64,000 bases of DNA from Melioribacteraceae bacterium (GTDB lineage Bacteria > Bacteroidota > Ignavibacteria > Ignavibacteriales > Melioribacteraceae): NCBI GenBank assembly GCA_019638015.1, contig JAHBUP010000001.1, positions 434,001 through 498,000 of the forward strand, given 5' to 3'. Under the pieces are notes generated by a model that was not told where the DNA came from, made no database searches, and saw nothing but the letters and a program-made list of their open reading frames with translations. Position numbers and translations under genes: made by a program. Positions 25,670 to 35,514 of this stretch are shown here, one piece after another; positions within the stretch are counted from its first letter, which is position 1; each line of letters begins with the position of its first letter.

Positions 25670-28600
25670 ATGATTTTTTCGGAAAATGCTTTTAGCCCGC
25701 TCAAAATTTTAATTGTGGAAGATCAGTTGATTATTGCCGCTGAATTAAGTGCCGCTCTTAAAAATTTTAATTATGAGGTAGTTGGTATTGCCAATACTTC
25801 GGCCAAAGCTATTTCACTAACAAAAGAAAAATCACCCGACATCATTTTGATGGATATAATGTTAAAAGATGGAGATGATGGAATTGAAACAGCACTAAAA
25901 ATTAAAACTGTTGCTGATTTGCCAATAATTTTTGTTACTGCATACTCCGATAGATCAACAATTGAACGAGTTAAATCGGTTGGACCCGCCGGATATTTAA
26001 TAAAACCTTTTAACCATAATGAATTGTATTCTGCAATTGAAACTTCTTACTACAAACATAATATCGAAAAAAAATTAAAAGAAAGTGAAGAACGGTACCG
26101 CCGATTAATAGAGGGTTCCCCCGATATAGCCTACAGGCTCTCCACAAAAAGAGGGGCAATATTCTGGTCATTAAGCGTTGAAAAAGTTTTGGGTTTTAAA
26201 GTTGATGAATATTTGGAAAATCCTCATAAATGGTATAATTCCATAATTGCGGAGGATAAACTTAAAGTTGATGAAGCCATTCAAAAAGGTGTAAACGGGG
26301 AATATTACGAAGTTGAGTATAGAATATATAACTCAAGTGGAAATATTGTTTGGCTGAATGACCGGTTTATAGGCAGATCAATGGAAGGGGATGAGGTTAT
26401 AATTGAGGGACTTGCATCCGATATAACCGAAAAGAAATTAGCTTCCGAAACATTAATGCAAAATGAGAAACGATTCCGATCTCTATTTAATAATGTTGCA
26501 AATATTTCTGTGCAGGGTTATAATGCTGATGGTAAGGTACTTTATTGGAATAAAGCCAGTGAAAAAATTTATGGCTACACAGAAGAGGAAGCCCTTGGCA
26601 AATCTCTCCTTGATTTAATTATTCCTCCATTTATGAGAGAGGGGGTAAAGGAAGCTGTTGCCAATATGGTTAAGACCGGAGAACCAATTCCGGCAGAAGA
26701 ACTGCAACTAATGAAAAAAGATGGCTCTCTAATTCCTCTCTTTTCAAATCATACAATTATTGATGTTCCAGGAAAAGGTAAAGAACTCTTCTGCCTCGAC
26801 ATTGATTTAACTGAGCTTAAAGAGAAGGAAAGAGCACTTTTAGAAAATGAAAAAAAATTAAAACTCGCCGAAAAAATTGCAAGACTTGGATATTTTGAGA
26901 GAAATTTGCAGACCAATGAAGTTAAATGGTCTGATGAAATCTATTATATTTTAGGAATAACTAAAGAGGAAGGTACCAAATCAATTCCTCAACTTATTGA
27001 ATTAGCACACCCTGATGATCGATCATTTTTCGAAAATGAATTTAAAAACGCAATTCTAAATAAAACCGATATTGAGAAAGTCTTTAGATTTATAAAAAAT
27101 AATGGAATAACCGTTACATTACATGGCGTTTGGAATTTTACTAAAGACGAAGAAACCGGGCATTATAAAATGTTCGGGACTTTCCAGGACATTACTGAAA
27201 GAATTAAATCCGAAGAAAAATTAAGAGAAAGTGAAGATAGGTGGCAGTTTGCTCTCGAAGGCGCAAATGATGGGGTGTGGGATTGGAATATCTTAACGAA
27301 TGAGATTTATTATTCTAAAAAATGGAAAGAGATGCTCGGTTATGAGGATGAGAATATTGATCCTAATCTTGATTCATGGAAAAACTTAATTCACCCAAAA
27401 GACTTTAATGAAACAATGTCCCGAGCAAAAGAATTTATTGAAGGAAAGCTTGAGGTATATCGATCAGAACATAGACTTAAATGCAAAGATGGTTCATACA
27501 AATGGATTTTAGATAGAGGTAAAGTAATAAAGAGGGACGAAAAAGGTAATCCTCTTCGTGCGGTTGGTACTCATACCGATATTCATGAAAGAAAAATGAC
27601 TGAACTATTGATGGATGCCAGAATTAGACTGAACGAGTATTCAATCAATCATACTCTTGATGAATTAATACAAAAAGTTTTAGATGAACTTGAAATTCTC
27701 ACCGAAAGTAAAATAGGTTTTTTCCATTACGTCGAAGAGGATCAAAGAACACTTCGCCTTGAAATGTGGTCCACAAATACAATTAATTCAATGTGCACAC
27801 TTGAAGCAAAAGGGAGGCACTATGATATTGATTTTGCGGGAGTGTGGACAGATTGCGCTAAAGAAAGAAAGCCGGTGATTCACAATGATTATCAGAATCT
27901 TAAACATAAAAAAGGATATCCCGAAGGACACGCTCATATAACCAGGGAACTTGGTTTACCAGTAATTAGGGATGGAAAAGTAAAAGCAATATTGGGTATA
28001 GGTAATAAAGAAACAGATTATACAGAAAATGATATTCAAACTGTTTCACTTTTGGCAGACCTTGCATGGGATATTACCGAAAGAAAAAGAGCCGAAGAAA
28101 AGTTAAGAGAAAATGAAGCAAAATACCGGCTCCTTATTGAAAACCAAGCAGATCTTGTTGTTAAAGTTGATACCGGTGGTCAATTTCTTTATGTAAGTCC
28201 AAGTTATTGCAAAACTTTTGGAAAAACTGAAAATGAATTATTGGGGAGTTCCTTTTTCCCATTAGTGCACCCTGATGATATTCAAGATACAAAGCTTCAA
28301 ATGGAGAAACTTTATTCTCCTCCTTATGTCTGTCTGTTGGAACAAAGAGCAATGACAATAAATGGCTGGCGATGGTTCAGCTGGAAAGACACCGCAGAAC
28401 TTGACGAGCAGGGAAAAGTAGTTACAATTATTGGAGTAGGACGCGATATAACCGAAAGAAAATTGGCTGAGGAACAACTGCTTGAGAGCAGAAACAAAAT
28501 TAATAGTTTGCTTGAAGCCGCACCTGTAGGTATTGGATTAGTAAAAAACCGGATTATTCTTCAAGTAAATGATGCCTTTTCAACTATCACCGGATACTCG

Positions 28601-31600
28601 AAAGAAGATGTTATCGGAAAAAGTTCCAGAGTTCTTTATGAGACTGAAGATGAATTTAAGCGTTCCGGCGAAGTGAAATACAATATGATTGCTGAAAAAG
28701 GGATTGGGGTTGTAGAAACTAAATGGGTTAGAAAAGATGGGAAAGTGGTAGATATTATTTTAAGCTCAGTTTTAATCGATAAAAATGACGCAATGAAAGG
28801 TGCTACATTTACTGCTCAAGATATAACAGAGCAAAAGCGTTCTGCAGAGATATTAAGCGTAAGCGAAGAAAAACACCGCCGCCTATTTGAAACGATGGTC
28901 CAAGGAGTAGTTTATCAGGATTCTGAAGGGCATATAATTTCCGCTAATCCTGCGGCCGAAAGAATTCTTGGTTTATCTCTCGATCAGATGATGGGAAAAA
29001 CATCTCTAGATCCTGGCTGGAAAACTATTCATGAAGATGGATCCGATTTTCCTGGAGAATCTCACCCAGCAATGCGGGCATTGCGATCAGGTCAAAAAGA
29101 GAATTCTATCATTGGAATAATGAATCAAAAAAATAATAAACATTCATGGGTTTCTGTTACAGCAATTCCATTATTTAAAAATGGAGATGAAAAACCACAC
29201 CAAGTCTATACTACACTGGAAGATATAACTGAAATTAAATCGGCACAAAAAGAATTGGCTGAGAGCGAAAAGAAATATAAAATGCTCGCTGATAACGCCG
29301 AAGATGTTATTTGGACTATGGATCTGGAAGGAAAATTTACCTACATAAGTCCTTCCATAAAAAAATTACGCGGATATACTGTAGAAGAAGTGATGAATGA
29401 ATCTCTCTGGGATTCCATTGCCCCCGACTTTCATGAATATATTCGAAATGAAAATAAAGCCGCCTTTGAATACTTTGATAATTATGGAAAATATCCAACA
29501 AAAACGCATGAAATACAGCAAACTACCAAAAACGGAAACTACATTTGGGTCGAAATTAATACAAGTGGAATATATGACACCGATGGAAAGTGTGTCGGGA
29601 TTTATGGTGTTTCAAGAAATATTGATAAAAGAAAGAGGGCTGAACTTGCAGTTTATGAAAGTGAATATAAATACAGAACTCTTGTATCAAATATGCCGGG
29701 TATTGTTTATAGATGTGAATTAACCCCCCCATGGGAAATGTTTTTTATTAGTGAAGAGATTGAAAGAATTTCAGGGCATAAAAAAGAAGATTTTGAATCG
29801 GCCAGATTAAAATATGCTGAAATAGTTCATCCCGAAGATTTGCCGGGATTAGAAAAAATTGTTGCTGAGGGAATCACCTCACATACTTCTTACCAGCTTG
29901 AATATAGAATTATTGACAGCCGGGGAGAGATTCGTTATGTATCCGAGCGAGGAAGAGCTATTTATAACCATGAACAGAAACCCTTATATCTGGATGGTGT
30001 AATTATAGATATTACCGAGAGAGTAAAAGCTGAAGAGTCATCTAAAAAAAGTGAATTAAAGTATAAACAATTATTCGAATCAAATTATGATGGTATAGTC
30101 ATAATTCGAATTAACGAGAGTGGAATTCCAGATAAATTTCTTGAAATAAATAATTCAGCCGCTTCAATGCTGGGTTATACAGTAGAAGAGATGCTTAATA
30201 TTCTTCCCCATGATATTGAAATAGATGTTAATGAAGAAAAAATAAATCATCGGAAGAGTGAGCTTTTAGAAAAAGGGATTGTGAGTTTTGAAACACAGCT
30301 TCTGCATAAAAATAAAAAAATAATTGATGCTGAATTTGTTGTTCAGATTTTAAACTATGAGGGTAAGCCTGTACTTTTTAATATTGTGCGAGATATTACC
30401 GAGCGAAAAATAGTTGAAGAAAAACTTAAAACTGTTGATAAAGTATTTAATCACTCAATTGATATGCTATGTATAGCGGGATTTGATGGATATTTTAAAG
30501 TACTGAATCCTGCATGGGAAAAAACATTGGGATGGAGTACACAAGAACTGCTAGCCAAACCATGGAATGATTTTGTATATCCAGATGATATTGAATCAAC
30601 AAACAATGTAAAATCTGTTATAGTTGATGGACAGGAAATATATCAATTCGAAAACAGATATGTCTGCAAAGATGGTTCAATTAAATGGCTTTCATGGAAT
30701 TCCTTCCCCTACCCGCAAGAAAATATAATGTTTGGTGTAGCCCGCGATATTACTGAAAAGAAAATTGCCGAAGATAAATTAAAGCAGAGTGAAGAAAGAT
30801 TTAGCAAAGCATTCCGCATCAGCCCCGATTCAATTAACATTAACCGAGTGTCCGACGGCAAATATATTTCTATAAACGAAGGCTTTACAAAAGTTACCGG
30901 TTATACAGAAGAGGATGTAGCTGGCAAAACTTCGCTGGAGCTGGATATATGGGTTAATGAGGCGGATAGAAAAAAATTGGTTGAGGGATTATTAAAAGAT
31001 GGATTAGTTGATAATCTCGAAACGCAATTTAGAATGAAGAACGGAAATATTGTTACCGGATTAATGTCCGCTTCCCTAATTGAATTAAATGGTGAAAAGC
31101 ATATAATAAGTATTACTCGTGACATATCAGAGAGAATTGAGATTGAGAATGCTATGCGGGAGAGTGAAGCTAAATTCCGCTCACTTTTTGAAAATGCTGT
31201 AATGGGTATTTACCGCACAACCCCCGGGGGAAAAGTAATTATGGCTAATCCCGCTCTCCTTAAAATGCTTGGTTACAATTCTTTTGAAGAGCTGTCAAAT
31301 CTAAATATTAATCAAGAGGGATATGCTTCTTCGGGCCAGCGAGAGGAGTTTATAAAACTAATTGAGCAAAATGGATTTATAGAAGGTTATGAATCAAAAT
31401 GGTTTAAAAAAGATGGCTCAATAATCTATATGCGTGAGAGCGCCAAAGTAATTAATAATGAAAACAATGAACCAATCTATTATGAAGGTACAGTTGAAGA
31501 TATAACACTTAGAAAACTCGCCGAGGAATCTCTGCTCGAAGAACAGTACCGGATTAGCATGTTAATGGATAGTGTAACCGAGGCAATTTATTTTAAAGAT

Positions 31601-34600
31601 ATTCAAAGCAGATTTATTGGAATGAATAAATCACAGGCTAAACGATTTGGTTTAACCGACATATCAGAAGCTCTTGGAAAGACCGATTTTGATTTCTTTT
31701 CAGTGGAGCATGCCCAAAAAGCATTTGACGATGAACAGAAAATAATTAGTACCGGAAAACCTTTAATTGATCTTGAAGAAGAGGAGGTATGGCCGGATGG
31801 AAGCTTAAGTTGGGTTTCCACTACAAAGATGCCGCTAAAAGATTATAGCGGTAAAATTGTAGGCACTTTTGGTATTTCAAAAATTATTACTGATAGAAAA
31901 TTAGCCGAAAAAGCACTTCGTGAAAGTGAAGCAAAATTCCGATCCTATATCGAGCATTCACCCGTATCTATATTTATTGTAAACGCACAAGGAAAGTATA
32001 TAGAAGTAAATAAAGCCGCTTGTAACCTTTTGGGGTATTCGGAAGAAGAGCTTCTTAATCTCTCTATAAAGGATATTGTGAGTCCAAATGGTATAGTTAC
32101 AGCATTTGAGCACTTTAAACAAGTTCAAACTAAAGGTTTTGCTAGTAGCGAGATTTTACATCTTCATAAATCAGGCAGGGAATTCTGGGCAATTATTACC
32201 GCAGTAAAAATATCAGACAATCGTTTTATGGGGCACGCGATAGATATTTCAGAGAGAATTGAGTACGAAAATAAATTAAAAGAGAACGAGGAGAGATTCA
32301 GGGGAATAATAGATACTTCAATTGATGGATTTTGGGTTGCTACCGTAGATGGAATAATAAAAGAAGTAAACACCGCCTACTGCTCAATGACCGGATTTTC
32401 AGCCGATCAAATTGTAAATAAACACATTTCTAATTTTGATGCCACGGAGGACCGTGAGGATGTTCTAAATCATACTAAAAAAGTTATTGAACGAGGATCT
32501 GACCGATTTAAATCAAAACACATATGCGCCGATGGATCAATTTTGCTAGTTGAGATTAGTGTTTATTTCTTATTGAAGCAGAACAGCCTGTTAGTATTTA
32601 TTAGAAATATTACAGACCGGGAAAACGCCATTAACGCACTTCTCGAAAGTGAGGATCGTTACCGCAAAGTAGTTGATAACTCCCCGGATGGAATAGCAAT
32701 TCACCAAAATGGTAAGTTTGTTTTCGCTAATGAAAGCGCTCTCAAATTAATAGGAGCGGAATCATTTGAGCATTTGTCGAAATATGGAATTCTTGATATA
32801 GTTCACCCCGATTATAGAACAATAGTGATGGAGCGAATTCAGGAAATGAGTTTGCATAATACAATAGCCCCTCCCCAACATGAAAAATTATTACGTTTAG
32901 ATGGGCACGAAATTGATGTGGAAATTGTAAGTACCCCGTTCATTTTCAATGGGCAAAAGGCATTTCAACTAATTGCTCGCGATATTACCGATAAAAAACG
33001 AGCTGAGAATTTAATTTTGATGCAGAGGGATCTTAATCATCAGCTCATTAATGTGAATACACTTCAGAGCGCGACAGAAATTATTTTTAGGTTTGCTAAA
33101 AAAATAGACAACATAACCGCGGGCGGGATTTATCTTACAGATGAAAAGGGGGGATTAACTTTATTTGACAGTTTCAATTTATCTAAAAAAACTATTAAAG
33201 AGATTCAGAAATATGACGCTGATTCTATTCAACTAAAAATGGTTGCCGAAGGTGACCCTATCTATATAAGTTATAATAAAGATGAGTATTCCCCTAAAAA
33301 AAGTGTTGAAGGTAAAACAATACTTGGAATTGCCGCAATACCATTAAGAAAGGATAACAAGGTTGTCGGTGTATTAAATCTCGCATCAGAAAAGGTTTAT
33401 GAATTTTCCGAAAATCAAAAGCATTTAATTGAGGCATTCGCTTCCCAAATTGGCAGTTATCTTAATAGAATCCTTATAGAAGAAGAAATTAAAAAAAGTG
33501 AAGAAAAATATCGTTCATTCTTTGAGGCCGATTTAACAGCTGATTTCAAATCGACTATAGAGGGAGAACTTTTAGAATGCAATGAATCATACGTGAAAAT
33601 GTTTGAGTTCGATTCCAAAGAACATGCTCTGCGTACAAAAGTGGTAGACCTTTATATCGACATCAAGCAGCGCGAAGACAAATTATTGAAATTGAAGAAA
33701 GCAAAAAAACTTGAGAATTTACAAGCAAAAATGAAAACCATTACAGGGCGAGAAATATATATCATTCAAAATTTGGTTGGTGAATTTAATGAAAAAGGAA
33801 AACTTGTAGGCACAAGTGGTTATATATTTGATATAACAAAAATAAAATTGGCTGAGCTAGCGTTAAAGGATAGTGAAAGGAAATACCGAGAGTTATTTGA
33901 CAGTATGCAGGATGGATTTGCTCTACATGAGCTGATTCTTTCTGATGATGGCAAGCCGATTGATTATACATTTTTGGCCGTAAATAAAGCATTTGAAAAG
34001 ATGACCGGGCTAAATTCTTCTGAAATTGTTGGTAAAAGTGTTATGACTGTTATGCCCGGTACAGAAAGTTACTGGATTGAGAGATATGGTAAAGTAGCAT
34101 TAACCGGCAAACCACTCCGGTACGAAAATTATTCCAAAGAATTAAATAAATATTACCGTGTGCTTGCTTATTCTCCCGAAAAAATGAAGTTCGCTGTAAT
34201 AGTTGAAGACGTTACGGATGTAAGAATTAAAGAAGAAAAAATTAAGCAGCTCTCAGTTGCCGTTGAACAAAGTCCGGTTTCAGTGGTTATCACCGATTTG
34301 AAGGGAGAGATTGTATATGTTAATAAAATGTTCAGCAAAACAACTGGATACACTTTTAAAGAAGCTATAGGAAAAAATCCAAACATATTAAAATCGGGGA
34401 ATATGTCTAATTCGGAATATTCTAAGATGTGGGACACAATTACTAATGGAAAAAGTTGGAGCGGAATCTTTCACAACAAAAAGAAAAATGGTGAATTGTT
34501 CTTCGAATCTGCTAAAATAAGTCCTATTCTCGATGCTACCGGTAAGCCCACACATTTTATAGCAGTTAAGGAGGATATTACCGATAGAATTAAAATTGAA

Positions 34601-35449
34601 ACTGAGCTCGAACATCATAGGACAAACCTAGAATTACTGGTTGCTCAAAGAACAAAAGAGCTTGATTCAGCCAATAAAAAACTACAACTCGAAATTGCCA
34701 AAGAAAAAGAATTTGAGATGGTGCTCCAGCAGGCGCTCGAACGTGAAAAAGAATTAAATGAACTCAAAACTAAATTTATATCAACTACCTCGCACGAGTT
34801 TAGAACACCGTTAACTTCTGTTCTATCATCCGCGGAACTTCTAAAAATTTATGGAAGAAAGTGGCCGGATGAAAAATTTAATCGTCATACGGATAAAATA
34901 ATTTCATCGGTTGATACACTTACCAGAATGCTTGATGATATATTGACGATCAGCAGATCAGAGAGTGGTAAAATTCACTTTAAACCGGAAAAAATAGACC
35001 TTAGAAAAGTATGCGAGGAAATTATAGAAGAAACAAGCGCGCATGCAACTAAAAACCACAGGTTTATATTTAAGTTTCGATCCCGAAAAAATGATTTTAT
35101 ACTGGATGCAAAATTGCTACGGTTCATTATTGTAAACTTACTTAGCAATGCTTATAAATACTCACCGGTGGGTGGAGCGGTTACATTTGAAATATCAGTG
35201 AAAAGAAATAAAGTAGTTTTATCAATTGAGGATCAGGGAATTGGAATCCCGGCAGATGAAGTCGGTAATCTATTCCAGCCGTTCCATAGAGCTAATAACG
35301 CATCAGATTTACCCGGTACAGGGCTTGGACTTTCTATCGCTAAGCGTGCAATCGATTTGCATGGCGGTGAAATTAAGGTTTATTCTGAATTAGGCAAGGG
35401 AACAAACTTTATTGTGGAACTGCCGCTCGAGAAGGGTAGCGTGAAGTGA
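25670..35449 (+). CDS. Giant receiver-multi-PAS-GAF histidine kinase
   Basis: 3259 residues, no membrane segment, so cytoplasmic. AGAGGAG precedes the ATG. An N-terminal receiver (1-125; phospho-acceptor D62 in LMDIML, YLIKPF) is followed by about 20 PAS/PAC units, each starting ESExxYRxL-like and ending DITERK-like. GAF domains lie at about 648-807 (after the fourth PAS) and about 2447-2607 (after the seventeenth). A coiled coil (about 2985-3030, LVAQRTKELDSANKKLQLE) leads to HisKA with H3042 in SHEFRTPL. The HATPase has VNLLSNAYKYSP, DQGIGIP and GTGLGLSIAKR. The many sensors suggest integration of several small-molecule, redox or light inputs; ligands cannot be told. It probably acts with the kinase and LytTR regulator downstream. 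Confidence 0.92.
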   Translation: MIFSENAFSPLKILIVEDQLIIAAELSAALKNFNYEVVGIANTSAKAISLTKEKSPDIILMDIMLKDGDDGIETALKIKTVADLPIIFVTAYSDRSTIERVKSVGPAGYLIKPFNHNELYSAIETSYYKHNIEKKLKESEERYRRLIEGSPDIAYRLSTKRGAIFWSLSVEKVLGFKVDEYLENPHKWYNSIIAEDKLKVDEAIQKGVNGEYYEVEYRIYNSSGNIVWLNDRFIGRSMEGDEVIIEGLASDITEKKLASETLMQNEKRFRSLFNNVANISVQGYNADGKVLYWNKASEKIYGYTEEEALGKSLLDLIIPPFMREGVKEAVANMVKTGEPIPAEELQLMKKDGSLIPLFSNHTIIDVPGKGKELFCLDIDLTELKEKERALLENEKKLKLAEKIARLGYFERNLQTNEVKWSDEIYYILGITKEEGTKSIPQLIELAHPDDRSFFENEFKNAILNKTDIEKVFRFIKNNGITVTLHGVWNFTKDEETGHYKMFGTFQDITERIKSEEKLRESEDRWQFALEGANDGVWDWNILTNEIYYSKKWKEMLGYEDENIDPNLDSWKNLIHPKDFNETMSRAKEFIEGKLEVYRSEHRLKCKDGSYKWILDRGKVIKRDEKGNPLRAVGTHTDIHERKMTELLMDARIRLNEYSINHTLDELIQKVLDELEILTESKIGFFHYVEEDQRTLRLEMWSTNTINSMCTLEAKGRHYDIDFAGVWTDCAKERKPVIHNDYQNLKHKKGYPEGHAHITRELGLPVIRDGKVKAILGIGNKETDYTENDIQTVSLLADLAWDITERKRAEEKLRENEAKYRLLIENQADLVVKVDTGGQFLYVSPSYCKTFGKTENELLGSSFFPLVHPDDIQDTKLQMEKLYSPPYVCLLEQRAMTINGWRWFSWKDTAELDEQGKVVTIIGVGRDITERKLAEEQLLESRNKINSLLEAAPVGIGLVKNRIILQVNDAFSTITGYSKEDVIGKSSRVLYETEDEFKRSGEVKYNMIAEKGIGVVETKWVRKDGKVVDIILSSVLIDKNDAMKGATFTAQDITEQKRSAEILSVSEEKHRRLFETMVQGVVYQDSEGHIISANPAAERILGLSLDQMMGKTSLDPGWKTIHEDGSDFPGESHPAMRALRSGQKENSIIGIMNQKNNKHSWVSVTAIPLFKNGDEKPHQVYTTLEDITEIKSAQKELAESEKKYKMLADNAEDVIWTMDLEGKFTYISPSIKKLRGYTVEEVMNESLWDSIAPDFHEYIRNENKAAFEYFDNYGKYPTKTHEIQQTTKNGNYIWVEINTSGIYDTDGKCVGIYGVSRNIDKRKRAELAVYESEYKYRTLVSNMPGIVYRCELTPPWEMFFISEEIERISGHKKEDFESARLKYAEIVHPEDLPGLEKIVAEGITSHTSYQLEYRIIDSRGEIRYVSERGRAIYNHEQKPLYLDGVIIDITERVKAEESSKKSELKYKQLFESNYDGIVIIRINESGIPDKFLEINNSAASMLGYTVEEMLNILPHDIEIDVNEEKINHRKSELLEKGIVSFETQLLHKNKKIIDAEFVVQILNYEGKPVLFNIVRDITERKIVEEKLKTVDKVFNHSIDMLCIAGFDGYFKVLNPAWEKTLGWSTQELLAKPWNDFVYPDDIESTNNVKSVIVDGQEIYQFENRYVCKDGSIKWLSWNSFPYPQENIMFGVARDITEKKIAEDKLKQSEERFSKAFRISPDSININRVSDGKYISINEGFTKVTGYTEEDVAGKTSLELDIWVNEADRKKLVEGLLKDGLVDNLETQFRMKNGNIVTGLMSASLIELNGEKHIISITRDISERIEIENAMRESEAKFRSLFENAVMGIYRTTPGGKVIMANPALLKMLGYNSFEELSNLNINQEGYASSGQREEFIKLIEQNGFIEGYESKWFKKDGSIIYMRESAKVINNENNEPIYYEGTVEDITLRKLAEESLLEEQYRISMLMDSVTEAIYFKDIQSRFIGMNKSQAKRFGLTDISEALGKTDFDFFSVEHAQKAFDDEQKIISTGKPLIDLEEEEVWPDGSLSWVSTTKMPLKDYSGKIVGTFGISKIITDRKLAEKALRESEAKFRSYIEHSPVSIFIVNAQGKYIEVNKAACNLLGYSEEELLNLSIKDIVSPNGIVTAFEHFKQVQTKGFASSEILHLHKSGREFWAIITAVKISDNRFMGHAIDISERIEYENKLKENEERFRGIIDTSIDGFWVATVDGIIKEVNTAYCSMTGFSADQIVNKHISNFDATEDREDVLNHTKKVIERGSDRFKSKHICADGSILLVEISVYFLLKQNSLLVFIRNITDRENAINALLESEDRYRKVVDNSPDGIAIHQNGKFVFANESALKLIGAESFEHLSKYGILDIVHPDYRTIVMERIQEMSLHNTIAPPQHEKLLRLDGHEIDVEIVSTPFIFNGQKAFQLIARDITDKKRAENLILMQRDLNHQLINVNTLQSATEIIFRFAKKIDNITAGGIYLTDEKGGLTLFDSFNLSKKTIKEIQKYDADSIQLKMVAEGDPIYISYNKDEYSPKKSVEGKTILGIAAIPLRKDNKVVGVLNLASEKVYEFSENQKHLIEAFASQIGSYLNRILIEEEIKKSEEKYRSFFEADLTADFKSTIEGELLECNESYVKMFEFDSKEHALRTKVVDLYIDIKQREDKLLKLKKAKKLENLQAKMKTITGREIYIIQNLVGEFNEKGKLVGTSGYIFDITKIKLAELALKDSERKYRELFDSMQDGFALHELILSDDGKPIDYTFLAVNKAFEKMTGLNSSEIVGKSVMTVMPGTESYWIERYGKVALTGKPLRYENYSKELNKYYRVLAYSPEKMKFAVIVEDVTDVRIKEEKIKQLSVAVEQSPVSVVITDLKGEIVYVNKMFSKTTGYTFKEAIGKNPNILKSGNMSNSEYSKMWDTITNGKSWSGIFHNKKKNGELFFESAKISPILDATGKPTHFIAVKEDITDRIKIETELEHHRTNLELLVAQRTKELDSANKKLQLEIAKEKEFEMVLQQALEREKELNELKTKFISTTSHEFRTPLTSVLSSAELLKIYGRKWPDEKFNRHTDKIISSVDTLTRMLDDILTISRSESGKIHFKPEKIDLRKVCEEIIEETSAHATKNHRFIFKFRSRKNDFILDAKLLRFIIVNLLSNAYKYSPVGGAVTFEISVKRNKVVLSIEDQGIGIPADEVGNLFQPFHRANNASDLPGTGLGLSIAKRAIDLHGGEIKVYSELGKGTNFIVELPLEKGSVK

Positions 35450-35514
35450 TATAAGAAAATCTAAATTAGAATTAGATATTGTCTTCTTATTTTGTAAACT
35501 TAACTGGGTTTTTT

